A DNA stretch of 64,000 nucleotides from Silurus meridionalis (GCF_014805685.1 NC_060899.1:7599790-7663789); one strand, 5' to 3'. Shown: positions 37,461 through 51,274, numbered from the stretch's first letter. The notes: generated by a model from the sequence alone, not told the origin. Made by a program: numbers and translations.

Positions 37461-39117
37461 AAGTGATGGGTATGACGGCCGTGGAGAAGATTAGAAGTGT
37501 ATTCTCAGGGAGTCTGTCTTTATTTAGGAAAAGACAAATGAACTGAACTCTGAATAACTCTCCAACTCAGAGATATAGAAACAAGGAGAGTGAAGTGATG
37601 TATTAAAATACAGCAGGGAAAGTGTACGCAGTATTAATCTAAAATTATGAGGAAATATGGTTTATCGTGCAAAGCATTTACAACAGACCATGCCGAGGTT
37701 AAACCGTCACACTACACATTATAACAAAAATCACCTGTTTATTGAAGACCTTCAGAAAATGTTTTAGCATTCCAGTGTTGCCATTTTGATACTGGAATGT
37801 TGAATAAGATACATGAATCCTTTTGTGGACAAAAACTTTACCGTTTCATCCCGTTCATATTTTTCAATTTGAATGATTATTTGAATTAATGAATCAAAAT
37901 TTCAAGAATCTTTGTATGAATATTTTGCTTGTTTGTTGTGTCATGCTAATGTCATGTATTTATGTTTCTGGCACTTCATTTCAATGATGACCAATTGTTG
38001 TTGTCGCTTACTGAGAGTGTAGTAATAACATAATTAAAATATACCATTCCAGTATTGGAGTAAAAGAGCAAACACCATGCAGACATATTACTCTAATATA
38101 GTAAAAAAAACTCCTTTTATCTTTTGACTTAGGTCTTTTAATGTATTGACTGTCAATTAAATTCAAATAAACTTAAATCATGAAACACACCCAAGAAATC
38201 ACTGGTGGAGATGTGTAAAACACCCTTTTACAGGTATGATACGACTGTGCCATTTTATTTCTATCCATTTTAACCAGAAAGGTGATTATTTCCACTACTC
38301 AAGATAACCAAAGGTTTTTATTTTAAGAAATCAGGGCTGATATGGATATGTGATCTTACATATATCTTGTAGAAAAAATGCTCTTTGAAATCTATTTGCA
38401 TCCATCAAATGTATAATAGTTGTGTTTCCTGTGATGATTTTCCGACCACCATGGCTGTAAAAAATATTTGTTTGATTCAGCATAATCTTCAGGTTAGTTC
38501 AGGCTTCTCCTCTACCTCTTCTAATTACAAGACATTTCAATACATCTCACTGCTTTTTTTTTACTTTGGTTTTTACACCATTTTGTCAACTCAGTGAGTG
38601 AAATTTCCAGGAAATCAGTAGTTCCTGAAACCTGGCGCCTGGCAGACACTGAGATTACATTCTTTCTCAGCTCTGAACAATAACTGAACATGTATCTGCA
38701 TGAATGAATTATTATGCACTACTGCCACTTGATTAGCTGATTGGAAAATTGAATGAACAAGCAAGTATACAAGTACTCCTAATGAAGCTGATGATGAGTG
38801 GATATTTCATGTTTCAGATTTAATATATTTTGTATATTCAATTGCCTCAACATTCAATTTCATTTCAACAATGAAACACTAGCTGTGCAGTGATTGGGGC
38901 TCTATCCATGTAACTCTTAATATTTTGATCTAACTTGCTAAGCACCATCTCTGTGCCCAATGTCCATATTGCCATTCCACACTCCACCTCCACAACATTA
39001 CCAGTTTAGATCTGCTGTGGAGGACAACCTTACACAACCTTTTCCAGCAGCAGCAGCAGCGTGGTTTTTTAACATCTCTATGTTTAAGCATACTTAACAG
39101 AGCAGCCTACTGACACA

Positions 39118-39612
39118 CTCAAAAGTAGCAGTTGCTGCCAAAACAGTCCTGACCCGTCGAGCATTAACAGCATTTCTTCAGCAATTTGAGCTACAGGAGC
39201 TTGTCTGTTGGATCGGGCCACACTGACCAGCCTTCACTCCCCACATGCATCAATGAACCTTAACCACCCATAACCCTGTCACTGGTTTACCACTGTTCCT
39301 TTCTTCGACCACATTTAATAGATACTGACCACTGCAGACCTGGAACACCCCACAGGAGCTACAGTTATGGAGATGCTTTGACCCATTTGTCTAGCCATCA
39401 AAATTTGGCCCTTGTCAAACTTGCTCAAATCCTTATGCTTGCAAATTGTTCATGCTTCTAACACATCAACATTGAGGACAAAATGGTTACTTGCTGCCTA
39501 ACATATCCCACACACTAACAGGTGCCATGATAAAGAGATAATTAGTGTTATTTACTCACCGGTCATAATGTTAGAATGTCATAACGTTATGCCCTTATGC
39601 CTGGTCGGCGTA
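39118..39612 (-). mobile_element. Decayed Tc1-like element, second copy of family E
   Basis: In reverse orientation it shows the same terminal motif (CCGGTCATAATGTTAGAATG, then ATAACGTTATGCCC and GCCTGGTCGGCGT) and, at the other end, GCTGCCAAAACAGTCCTGAC. It is internally deleted relative to a full Tc1 element and has no open transposase. Confidence 0.7.
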
Positions 39613-39981
39613 AGTAACCTGTTACTGTCTTCATTCTAAGTTCGCCTGGCTGAAATAGACTTATGAATTATTGTTGATGTTCAGAAATAAGAAATAAAGC
39701 TGCTAATTTTACTCATACTGAAATGAAATGACTGAAATATGATTTATAAGATGATTCTGAACTCAGAACAATATGTTTTCTGTGTAGAAAAAATGAGTGA
39801 AAGTAAATTAATTATAAATGATTTAATGAATTGGTTTTACTGACTGAGTGCCATGCAGTCAGATGATGAAATGAACAACCCTTCTATAACACTTACACAT
39901 GCAAATGCAATGCTAATAGAACATTCTATCGATGCTCATCACCATAAATCTTTCTCACTATGATTCTCTGGTCACTTGGGT

Positions 39982-39984
<3 letters not shown>

Positions 39985-40037
<53 letters not shown>

Positions 40038-40974
40038 CTACTCCTTCACTGCTCCTTTCTTGTTTTCATAGAATCTCCCACCATCAGCTTGCAGCCAATC
40101 TGTTCCTCTTTTTACATTCTGTCCACCAACTCTACATCTTACCAAAAGCCCAGCTTGGACCGCAGTCCCCAGAGTCCCCTTCTGGGAAATGCATCCATGT
40201 TAGATGTCCTGGTAGAAGTGTGTATGTCTGAAGCACAAGTTGCCCAGACAGTCCCAATGTCCACTAAAGCCGTTTCAAAACTAATAAACAATTGTCAAGC
40301 AAGAGGGAAAGCAGAGAGCTCTCCGGCCATTCTAAAAGCACATCAAAGGGCTTGGGCTAAGAGCCGGCTAGATGAGAAACGCGGACGACCTCTCCAACAC
40401 ACTCACACACACGCGCAACACAAATCACATATGCACCCCACAAATAACGCAAAGCAGCATATTTTCAGGCATTTGGATGAAATTTTCTGAGAGCAAGCGG
40501 GAAGAACTGTGCTATTTTAATGGGGCCATTGCTACTTTAAATGATTATGTAAAGCTGTATGCGGAGAATGTGACATGTGATGCCTGATGAGCTTGTTCAC
40601 ATACTGCAGGCTACAGTAGCTTCTACTGTATCTAACCCCTAGGAGAGAGTGAAACAGAGAGGAGGCAGAGGGAGAGCGAGAGAGAGAGAGCGAGCGAGAG
40701 AGAGCGAGCGAGAGAGAGAGAGCGAGCGAGAGAGAGAGAGCATTGTCACAGTGACGTTAAGGCCTGGCCTGCACTCTCAGAGAAGAGGCATTTAAGCATT
40801 GGAAATGTTGAGAAAGGAAAATTATTGGTTGCAGGGAGGAAGAGAAAATGTAAGACTAGGACAGAGAAGAAGGGATGAGAGGAGAAGGGCACAAGTTAGG
40901 CTCTGTTTATAAATAGCTAAACTCTGGCATTGGTGAGATGGCACCTTCATATCATTTCACTAATAACTTCACCT

Positions 40975-41062
<88 letters not shown>

Positions 41063-41138
41063 CTGGTCTGGGTGCTGGGCTAGAGGAGCCAGGATGGCTG
41101 AGCCTCAGACACAGGGAGCCACCCCCCTTGTGTGTGAA

Positions 41139-41202
<64 letters not shown>

Positions 41203-41303
41203 GAGAGGAGATAAGTAAGCTTCACAGCCCATGACATAAATCACATCAAGACATGACAGTAGGACACTGAGCAGGACCACAGATAAAACCAGCAGGAGGG
41301 AGG

Positions 41304-41341
<38 letters not shown>
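39985..41341. other. Microsatellite-rich block with unique islands
   Basis: (CT)n lies at about 39987-40034, GA-rich repeats at 40672-40740, (CT)n-(CA)n at about 40975-41059, (TG)n at about 41140-41199 and (GA)n at about 41308-41341. Between them, 40240-40600 is non-repetitive sequence with a CATCAAAGG (TCF/LEF-like) word at 40341-40349. A frame running from 39960 to 40490 has no splice or similarity support. Confidence 0.6.
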
Positions 41342-41344
<3 letters not shown>

Positions 41345-42053
41345 AATGGCATTGAGGTGGTAGAGAATTGGGGGAAAAAAAACATCATGAGAGTGAATGT
41401 CCATGGAGAGAGAAAGAGGATGGGTGCAGTGGAGGAGACACAGTTTGGGAGTGTGTTTTTGTATTGCAGCTCCTCCCGTGTGTGGCGGCGATCCAAAGTA
41501 CACAGCCTAATTTTCAAGTTCATGAATGAATCCCCCTGTTTTGCCACAGCTGTCTAGCTAAATTAGGCCGAGTGAGGGGGGGATGTGCACCTCCAGCCTC
41601 AGTTTCAAAGAGACAAAATTCACACTGATCAACTTTTTATTTTATTATAATTGCTCATCATGAACAGAAGCAACATATTTAAGCAATTGCTGTCATACCC
41701 ATATGTAATATAAAAAAACAAAAACAACGATTGGATGAAACTGGCTCTCACTTCCATCCTGATTATAAGACACATTGCCTTTGTGTCTTATAATTTGTTC
41801 ATAGGATATAGTGCTTGATATTATTATATAGTGCAGCTAGATATAAACCATAATTAATTCTAAAAGTTGAAAGCTGCTTCACCTTGGGGTATATCTCCTA
41901 ATAGTTCTATGCTAATTAGTAGTAAGCAGATACAAAACTAGCCTCTTGCTCTAAAATTGATTAGAATTAGCTGGTTATATGAAGGCTTTTGAAGGTATAT
42001 AATTTTTTTATAGGATTGAGCTTGTATTATAAGCTGCTTCATTAGATATAAAA

Positions 42054-42185
42054 TTATGATTATTATGATTATGATGATTATTATTAACATATAAACTAGC
42101 TAGATGCTAGCTGTTTTGTATCTTGTAGCTAGCATCTAGCTAGTTTATATGTTAATAATAATCATCATAATCATAATAATCATAA
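42054..42185. repeat. Perfect 59-bp inverted repeat with 14-nt loop
   Basis: The arms at 42054-42112 and 42127-42185 are exact reverse complements, checked base by base. The inner ends are AGCT and the loop is GTTTTGTATCTTGT. The inner arm contains overlapping CTAGCTAG words (CTAGCTAGATGCTAGCT). No flanking target duplication was obvious. It could be a MITE or a recently formed palindrome. Confidence 0.97.
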
Positions 42186-42756
42186 CAATAAGGCTGTTTA
42201 GTTCTTAATAGCTGCTATAAACTTAATTATATAATAGAGTTAATATAATATTAATGTTAGCTGAAGGCTGGTTTAGTGTTTTGATAGCAACACTTACAGG
42301 TTCCCAAAATGCTCACTGGTAGCTATACAACGGATCCAAATGCATTTACATACATTATACACATTTTTTGTCAAGTAAGTATAATATTGTTATATAATAG
42401 TATTAATTATATTATTAGCTGCTACAAAGCTTGGGAGGTAACCCGAGGTAAACCATTTGACTCCAAAAGTGATTTGTTTGCCTCAGTACTTGATTGAGGA
42501 TGAAAACAAAATGTCTACATGTGTAGGCACCTATCCTTTAATGGTAACAAAATGTTGGGACGTGTGTCTAATTTATTGGCATCTATTTGGGAAAACTGTA
42601 AATCATATTGTTGAAGGATGTGGTCCAGTGTGGTCCAAGATGAATCTGATCCAACTGAAGAAGGCCAAGAATCAGACATAACATTTAAAAAAATTCGTTC
42701 ATTCTTTATATACATATTTAATCATGAGTCTTACTGTAAATGCTGAAACGGAACGT

Positions 42757-42757
<1 letters not shown>

Positions 42758-42819
<62 letters not shown>

Positions 42820-42946
42820 AACAATCTCTTCTTTTTTATCAGGGGATGCTGTGATGTAACTTGTTTTGAGAGTGGAAAAGGAACAGAGCATATTAAAGCA
42901 AAGCAAATAGGAGGGATGCTGTGTGATCGTGTGTGAATATGTGTGA

Positions 42947-42994
<48 letters not shown>

Positions 42995-43165
42995 GTGCGT
43001 GTGTGTGTGTGTGTGTTCGAGTGATTTTTGCTGGCCAGACTTTTAGTCTTGCTGCTGGAGATAGGAACTGGAACAGGCGTGCTAAGCAAACCTGCCCCAT
43101 CTCTCTCCCAACGCCCTCACACAACCCACAATCACTGGTACCACTGCCGACAGCTTATACGTATC

Positions 43166-43221
<56 letters not shown>

Positions 43222-43320
43222 CTCTGAGCATAAAAGAGAGTGATACATGAGGAGGGAGATGCAAGGAATTTGTGTGTTTGTGTGTGTGTGTGTGTGTATG
43301 TGTGTGTGTGTGTGTGTGTG
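42758..43320. repeat. Alternating (CA)n and (TG)n arrays
   Basis: There are four long arrays: (CA)n about 42758-42812, (TG)n about 42952-43016, (CA)n about 43170-43219 and (TG)n about 43268-43320. Alternate arrays are mutually complementary. Unique sequence of 130-155 bp separates the first three; the last two are about 50 bp apart. Confidence 0.93.
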
Positions 43321-44675
43321 ACGTATATCTGGCTACAGTGAGGCCTGGTCAGTGGAGTCTGCATGCTGTCAGTGTTAGTGGCCTTATCTTCCCCAAACAT
43401 TTACTTAACCCTTTGTCTTACGGAGCTCAGGACAATAAGACACAGGCTGAGGAATCCCAACTGGGTCGTCCACTATAACGATACACTCAAATATTCACAC
43501 ACACACACACACTGCATTAATTACCCTAACCCTATTCTTCTGTACCTCACTTCATAATGGGATCTCTGAAGCATCACATGATCTCCCTTCACCATGACCA
43601 CTATTCCTATGTTCTTCTCCCCCCCCCCTCTTCTTCCTGATAAAGCCAAATGATCAAACCAGTCATACTGTTTCATCTCTTTTTGGAATTCTTTCATCCA
43701 CTCACTCCACTCTCATAGTTAAGAGGCCAGCCATACTCATCAATCCACGCATATCAAATAACTAAATAAACATTGTAAAAGTTATTAAGTATGTGAACTG
43801 TACATCTACATTCTCTACCGATGCTGTAAGAGCTTTCTCAGCTTTAGAACAAGAATGACTGTGTATACCGTAAATACCAAGTGCTATCAGTGTTTTGTAG
43901 GAGAATGCTGTAAATTGGCATTGTCTGTGTGATTGTATATACGGGTCTGTGGACTGATGCAACCAGGCAAACAGTGTAACAGGAAAAAAGAAACAAGTCA
44001 ACAAGAAATGTAATTTTTTTTTTTTTTGTGAGAACCGAAAGGGAAATTCTCAGAAGACGAAGGAAACTCTTAAGGAATCTCTTAAGGACATTTTTTTTTA
44101 AGAATACTTTAATAATTTTTCCTTTGAGCAATTTTGTAAGCTTTAAATATGGATCATTTGTCCTTTCAGCGATAAACATTTTTTTTGTAGGAAAGAATTC
44201 AAGGTTAACAACAGAGTTAACATACATCATATGAAATACATTACGGCTCGATCTTCGATCTTTTGTATTATTTGTGCTTATATAGGTTTGTGTGTATTTC
44301 ATTTTTACAATTAAGCTTTCACAGAATTTTAAATCTTCCAATGAAATTCCACAAAAATTTTTAGTAAAGGGTTTTTTCAGTAAAGGGAATAAGGTAGAGT
44401 ATTCTAGCAAAGCTGGAGGTGACGCAATCAGTGTGAAGAAAAAAAGTGTATTCAAAGAAGAAAGAAATGCAAAGACAACTGTGTGTGACCTTACAGTGTA
44501 CTATGGGAGTAGTGTGTGGCAGAGGTGGTGGAGGGGTGCACAAATGTAATATTAAAGCGCTTCTTCTACTTCTTAGACTCCTTCTACTTTTTGCGCGTAA
44601 TCAAACAAATCACGATTAAAGAAATCGCAGGTCTGGATTTCTGGGTCTGGAGTCACCTCAATAAATCTCAGAAGC

Positions 44676-44682
<7 letters not shown>

Positions 44683-44743
<61 letters not shown>

Positions 44744-44916
44744 GGACTTAACCCACCAGAAAGAATTTTGACTTTCTCCTTCTGTGTCTCCTGTGTGCTT
44801 ACAGTAAAATAAATCGGGTGCATCTATCTAGAGAGAGCAGTGAGGGGTCAGTGAACAGGGTTATCCAGAGTGCATGTTCAGAAGCAGGGAGAGAAAGAAG
44901 GAGAAAGAGGGAGACA

Positions 44917-44958
<42 letters not shown>

Positions 44959-45074
44959 GGGTATGAGAAATTAACAGAATGAAAAACCAATATGGACGGA
45001 CAGACACAGGGAGACACATGAGGAAATCCTGAGAGGAGATGCTGAAAAGAAGCAAGATAATGAGACGAGTGAAA

Positions 45075-45126
<52 letters not shown>
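44683..45126. repeat. (CA)n, (TG)n and (GA)n arrays
   Basis: (CA)n lies at about 44683-44740, (TG)n at about 44919-44957 and (GA)n at about 45079-45126. Reading frames across them are artefacts. Confidence 0.93.
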
Positions 45127-45131
<5 letters not shown>

Positions 45132-45169
45132 CAAGAACAAGAAGAATTCCACATGTGAAGCAGGCCCTT

Positions 45170-45420
45170 GTCTTTACGATGGCCATGATTATAATTTAGT
45201 GCTGCTGTTTCAGGGGTGACATCATCAGCAAAGCACCAATCAGATGGCACAGAGTCTATAAATTAATGAGCAGGCTAAAGTTCACATGGCGGAGGCTTGG
45301 TCAAAGTTCATCCCACTCACGAAGCCCTGCTAATGGAATGTGATTACATGCTAGAGAACAGTTAACCCACCCTTCATACGGTCTCTGTGGATAAATAAAC
45401 TGTTGAGAATCGTCCACCTA
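45170..45420. promoter_or_regulatory. Candidate cis-regulatory block with HNF4-type DR1 site
   Basis: This non-repetitive segment contains TGACATCA (45217-45224, CRE/AP-1-like) and GGTCAAAGTTCA (45299-45310), which matches the DR1 half-site spacing bound by HNF4 and related nuclear receptors. Such sites are short, so the call rests mainly on their location in unique sequence between two genes with expected gut expression. Confidence 0.25.
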
Positions 45421-46289
45421 GTTTCACTGTCAATAATTACTCCGATAACTTTCTGGAACTTACTGGAATTTCAGCCACATGTCTGTTTTGTTGCTGTCAG
45501 CATATTTGGGATTTCAATATCATTTCATATTGGGGAGCGAATTTCTTGTTTTGATGTATGATGTGAACGTAACAAATGGTGAAAATTGGTCTGAAAAATA
45601 CTCAATTTATATTGCAAAGGTTATTATTCCAACATAGCTGATATTTCCCCCAGCAATTGAATTTGCTTAAACTGACTGAAAACATAACAAATTTGTATTT
45701 CATTTATATACATATCTCATATACACTCACATATCTGTTCTAGAGCTTGCCACAACCCATTTGAGAACAAAGATGCCTGCTGGCTCTTCAGGTAAAGCAG
45801 CCCATTGTCATTATAGGGAGTGTAAATTGATATATTTACTAATGGATTCACGTTTGAAATTGTTAGCAAGATTTGCTAATGAGAGCAATTTCACACTGAG
45901 TTGTCCAGTAATGTAGCTAGATAATTTACCTAGCTATAAGGTAGAAGCTGCATTTAAACTAGTAAACTATTAAAAAACTAATAAAGTAAAAGTAAAACTA
46001 ATAAAAATAGTGTTAGTTATCAATAATCATGAAAAGTTAATTTTAAATAAAGCAATGACAGTATAACGATAATGCAATCAGTCTAGATGGTCTAAAAATA
46101 GCAGTGATTATACAAACCATCACATGGATCTGCAAGGATCCTATCATCTTGCATGTGCCATAGGCCTGTGCCATGTGCCTTAGGCAAGACCCAGTGGAGC
46201 AAGCAGCACTTTTTATTCCTAAATTATTAATTTCATCCATCTACAAACTGTAATGTTTTTTTTTCATCTTTTCTTTTTATTTTCACAAT

Positions 46290-47650
46290 GTTGCCCACAA
46301 TGTAATCCAAGCATTTCTTTTATGTTTAGACAGCAACTTGTCTTTTTAAAATTATATCAACCATATTACAAAAACAGCCTTCTTCCACCTTAGAAATATT
46401 GCTAAGCTAAGAAACATGTTGTCTACATCTGATGCAGAGAAGCTCGTCCATGCGTTCATGACCTCCAGACTGGACTATTGCAATGCATTACTAGGTGGTT
46501 GTTCTGCATCATTAATAAACAAGCTACAGTTAGTCCAGAATGCAGCAGCCACAAGGTCTAGAAAATATGATCATATAATCCCAATCTTATCATCCCTACC
46601 TGTTAAGTTTCGAATCGACTACAAACTTCTGCTACTTACTTACAAAGCCCTAAATGGTTTAAATCCCATGTATCTTTTCAGTCTTCTAACACGCTACAAT
46701 CCGTCATGCTCCTTGAGATCTAAAAACTCCGTACTTTAGTAGTTCCTAGAATAGCAAAGTCCACCAAGGTGGTAGAGCATTCTCACATTTAGCTACTAAA
46801 CTTTGGAATAGTTTTCCTGACAGTGTTTGGGGCTCAGACACACTCACCCAGTTTAAGTGCAGATTAAAGACTTTTTAGCAAGTCCTACACATAACACACA
46901 TCACATATCATAACCTTGTGCTCCAGTACATCTGATAAAATGCACATTATCAACTTGTGCTTGTTAATATCATGAACAGCAGCTATGCCAATTCCTCTCC
47001 ACTGCTTCTCTCTCTTTACCCATCCCGAGGGATCCTGAGGTTGCACCAGCTCCAGTCACGTCCCACCTCATGAAGATTGTGGACCTTTAAAGCAGTAGAT
47101 GCCGACCCCACAAACATGCCGAACCATCTAGAGACGTACCAGAGCCAGTTGGATCCCACTTATGGGATGTGTAGTTTGGACATTGGACCTCTTTGAGTGT
47201 TTAAAGGCCCTGGCATGGAGAAGCTGATGTTGGATCTATGATGATCGCAAATATTGAGCTATTTTATAAGGTTGCTCAGTAGATCCTGGTTCCATAACCT
47301 CAAATGACTGTAAAAGACTGTAGAAAGGACATTACTTATAATGTAACATTCCAGTGCTCATGTTAGTTCTCACTTTTCAGTGTTCTGTATTGTTTAAAGA
47401 ATATAATCACACTCTTGATGTCACCCAAATGAGGATGGGTTCCCTGTTTAAGTCTGATTGAGTCTTGGTCTCAAGGTTTCTTCCTCATATCATCTAAGGG
47501 AGTTTTTCCTTGCCATAGCTGCCATGGCTTGCTCATCAGGGATAAATACACACATGGTTTCATCCACGTTAACCCCATATATAAAGTGTATATCACATAG
47601 GGAATGGAGAAATAAACCATGAACCATGTGTATGAGAGTTCTATAATATT
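46290..47650 (+). mobile_element. L2-like LINE, 5'-truncated, with 3' tail
   Basis: Plus-strand frame 46416-46739 encodes the C-terminal end of a reverse transcriptase: AEKLVHAFMTSRLDYCNALL, LQLVQNAAA and LTYKALNGLNPMYL. SRLDYCN-LL and QLVQNAAAR are hallmarks of L2-type elements in fish. The frame then stops, and related sequence (LWNSFPDSVWGSDTLTQFK-like near 46801-46860) continues in another frame. The 3' part to about 47650 carries words also seen in dispersed repeats (GAGGATGGGTTCCCTG, GGGAGTTTTTCCTTGCC). It is inactive. Confidence 0.8.
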
Positions 47651-47698
47651 TATGTTTGTGTTTGATGAAGGATGGTTTATATACTGTATATGTTGATG

Positions 47699-47772
<74 letters not shown>
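47699..47772. repeat. (TG)37 microsatellite
   Basis: A pure TG dinucleotide array just after the LINE tail. Confidence 0.95.
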
Positions 47773-47775
<3 letters not shown>

Positions 47776-48702
47776 GAAGACTGGTCATGCTATCTCCAAT
47801 AGTGGACTGACAGTGGAATAACACTCTGTGGAGCCAGCATTTGACTTAAAGCTGAAGTGAAACAGCTCTTGGTGCTCAGCCCTGCTCGCCATCACTCTAC
47901 ACCAGAGAGAAGCTCTCCTGCTGACCAACACAACACACACCTCTCCACCTCCTCAATTAAAGTGTCATATGTGTGCTAGGGAGCTGACAGAAGTATTAAC
48001 TCTTAATAGAGGCTTCATTACATTAAAATGTAGCATTATCATATGCATATTGTTGTGACAGAATATCTATAATTGGATTATGATTTTTTAGGGGGGCCAA
48101 TACTTTTCAAAAACAGACATACAGTATGTATCAGAGAATATTGAAATCAGAGAATGTGGTATTTTTGTACAAATAAATAAAAACAAATAAATAAAAAACA
48201 CTATTAACTGCATTAAAACCAATCTCTTTCATAGATTCTATTTTTAAAAACAGATTTCAATAAGTCATACTGAAAATTATTGACTTTTCTCTAAATCACA
48301 CACCACCATTTTATATGATCACATAAATAATATATATCATACTTTTTACAAAGTGAAAACTCACACTGTGCTGCTATATAAAGTGTGAAATTAAGAATGA
48401 GCTGAAACTATAAATGAAACTGAATTGAGTGAACAAATGTTCTAGTGAGCAAATGTGTGGCTTTTACTAGCCAATATATATTAAATGCTAGTTTAGCAAA
48501 TTTTTTAGCATTGTTCATCAGTTCTCCTTCCCTCTGTCCTCATCTTCTTCTCTTCCTTCGCTTTCCTTCACTCTGTCCATCCCTCATGAGCAGAGCAGGG
48601 TGGGGATGGAGGCATGAGGGGGAGATGCAAAAGCCTGGACTTGACCCCTGAGTTCTGGGCTCCAACAAGTCTCCTGACCAAGTCTCTGTGATGACAGATG
48701 GT

Positions 48703-48774
<72 letters not shown>
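48703..48774. repeat. (CA)n microsatellite
   Basis: A pure CA array followed by CATACATACATA. Confidence 0.95.
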
Positions 48775-48778
<4 letters not shown>

Positions 48779-48784
48779 TACATA

Positions 48785-50370
48785 ATCAAATAAGTTAAAC
48801 AATAAGTTGTTGGGTCCAGTGGCTGTGGGTTTGTGTATATTTTTTGCAGTGGTGGAAATTATTTAATTCCTGTAGTGCTGTTACAATCCTTGGTTCCTGT
48901 TGGGCTGTTCAATTAAATTGAATCAGTAATTTAAAACTTGATAACTCAAAAACACTTGAAAAATTGCCACTAATCTGTATCTTATCTTGTTGCTGATGTC
49001 GTACACTCACATACATTCTAGCTTTACTATACCTTTTACCCAGAACAGTGCAAAAAATAAATGGTGTTAGCCCAAAATAGGCAAAATATTAAGCTTTTAA
49101 TTGTCTTCACAACAAATCATTGGTCAAAAAATTAGCAAGAATTACTGGCTAATTACTAATCCTGTAGATCTCACCCAGATTTATCAGTCAATTAATGTGT
49201 TTGTTATCAAGGCCCTTAATGGGCTGCATCAGGTGTGACAGATAACTTAATAATGACTTATCTTTTAAAGAAAGATAATAATAATAAAAAAAAATTAGGA
49301 AAATATTGTGCACATTTATATGTTAATGGGAATTTTACATTGAACTTTTTATTATTTATTATAATAAGATTTTTAGTAATACAGGAAGACTAGATAATTG
49401 AATTTGGATTTCCTCTGAGCACTTTACTACAGCACAAATAAATGATGGCAAAGGAGGGCTTAGGAGTACATTTGTTTAATTCCTTTTCATTTTCAGGGAA
49501 ATGATTTGTTGTTAAAACTAATAAATGATAAATATTGTAGACTTGACCTTCATTTTGCCCAAGAGTATATATTTGTAAATCATCTTTAAATCTTCACTAT
49601 TACACAAGAAAAGGGTAAAGGAATTACCTTTATTTATCAATTACTGTCTGACAATCTACTGTCTGCCCATTATTATATAAGCTATAGTAATATAAATTAT
49701 AGTTTTGCCTTATTATAAACATTTTAGAAATAGCTCTTTTCCCTGAGATTAAACTGCCAGATGCTTTGTGAAGCACTAGATAAAACTTGCTCTAAAAATA
49801 TTCTCTAGAAAAAGAAAAGCAAACAAAGCTGTATAAATGTAAATTCCGTTTGTTTTTGCACAACACCATTATTACACAGGGTGTGTAGATAATAATCATT
49901 TTTATTATAATTTTTATTAAGAATCATGCATATTACACAAAATGGCTTCACAGAGGTATACATTGGGTGGACATTTCATTATAGAAAAAAACCCTATACA
50001 TATTAATATTATATTAATATTAAATAGTTCATATGGTGTTCAAGTTTTTGACTTTTAAATGCTCTAGATGTGTTTCCAAAATGTGCTTTAATGTCAGTGG
50101 AAAATTGCTCAAAATTAGGCACTTATTACATTCTATTTAACATTCTATTTATTAGAAAATTAAATAAAAAGTAAATACAGTAATCCCCCGTTTATCATGG
50201 TGGTTAGGTTCCAAAATAGATGCCACCCCAAAAATGCTATTTAATGTATACAGTACTGTACTGTATTAACATTTAACTTCATTTTATAATTAATAATTAT
50301 ATTTGTATTAATACATTTTATTATTTTAACATAACATTCCATAAAAACAATAGTTAACAGCAGCCCAAGC
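48785..50370. other. AT-rich noncoding stretch
   Basis: I see no exon, transposon end or structured repeat here beyond short AT-rich tracts. Confidence 0.5.
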
Positions 50371-50383
50371 TTTTTTTTTTTTT

Positions 50384-50540
50384 TTATAATACTAATAATT
50401 ATAATAATAATAATAATAACAATAATAATAATAGTAGTAAAAAAGGAATAACTACTACTACTACTTCTACTACTACTACTACTACTACTAATAATAATAA
50501 TCAACATCATCATCATCATCACCATCACCATCATCACCAT
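50384..50540. repeat. Trinucleotide mosaic (AAT, ACT, ATC)
   Basis: Short arrays of AAT, ACT and ATC follow each other. The minus-strand frame through it is low complexity. Confidence 0.9.
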
Positions 50541-51218
50541 TTTTTCCAAACAATATGTATTAGAACTATCCCAAATTAAATTATTTATGGTCATTTAAGT
50601 AACTGCCATGTTTTTTTTTTTTTTTTTTTTTATGTTTTTATTAAAAATCTATTAGCTTTTTAAATATATTATTACTATTTACTTAATGCTATTTATAACT
50701 TTATAGAGCGGTACCACAGTTATACAATAGTGTGTGGATAATGTTACACTGAGCTGCGCCACATTTACGCATACTTGTGTAAATGTGTTGTGTTTTTTTT
50801 TACCTGCGTTTTACAGCAAGGTGTGAACCAAATGATTCGCAGTGTTGTGGTAAAGGACAGGAGACAGCAGACAGGAGACAGGGCGTTCAGTGGGCGGTTT
50901 GGGAATGGATGGGGGGAACTGATTGTAAATTTCGTTCAGAGGGATTTTTTTTTTAATAAATATCTTTTGCTTTTTTTCTTTCCTCTTCCTTTTCCCCGTT
51001 GAAGGAACAATTTAACTCGCGCGCCTGCGGAAGTCATCGTTCTCTGTTCTGTCGTTCACCCATGCTATTTTTTACTCATCGTATTTCTGGCCATTTTTCT
51101 CCTCCAGGTTCTTTAGGTTGTGTGTTTTTTTCCACACAGGGAAAATAAGCCAAAAAAAGAATGAAGTTTGTTAGGTTTCCTGCTAATTATATCCATGTGA
51201 TGCATCATTAAGTTAGAT

Positions 51219-51224
<6 letters not shown>

Positions 51225-51274
<50 letters not shown>

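Larger units (their letters stand above)
29000..39100. other. Gene-free interval with scattered repeat relics
   Basis: No exon was recognised. The interval holds a (GATA)15 array (29880-29939), palindromes at 31925-31968 and 33428-33544, three dispersed fish repeats between 32060 and 33015, ACTTGAGTA-type hAT-derived fragments near 35447-35610, a poly-A tract near 36276-36295, and a non-repetitive CCAAT-rich block near 37100-37460. The rest is AT-rich unique sequence in which I see nothing definite. Confidence 0.6.

Noticed and set aside
39960..40490. 176-residue plus-strand frame
   Set aside because: It starts in a (CT)n array that encodes Ser-Leu repeats and continues into unique sequence without recognisable domain or splice signals.
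43844..44455. 203-residue minus-strand reading frame
   Set aside because: Long for this AT-rich DNA, but the peptide is Lys/Phe/Leu-rich with no domain, no repeat family words and no splice or start context. It is probably chance.
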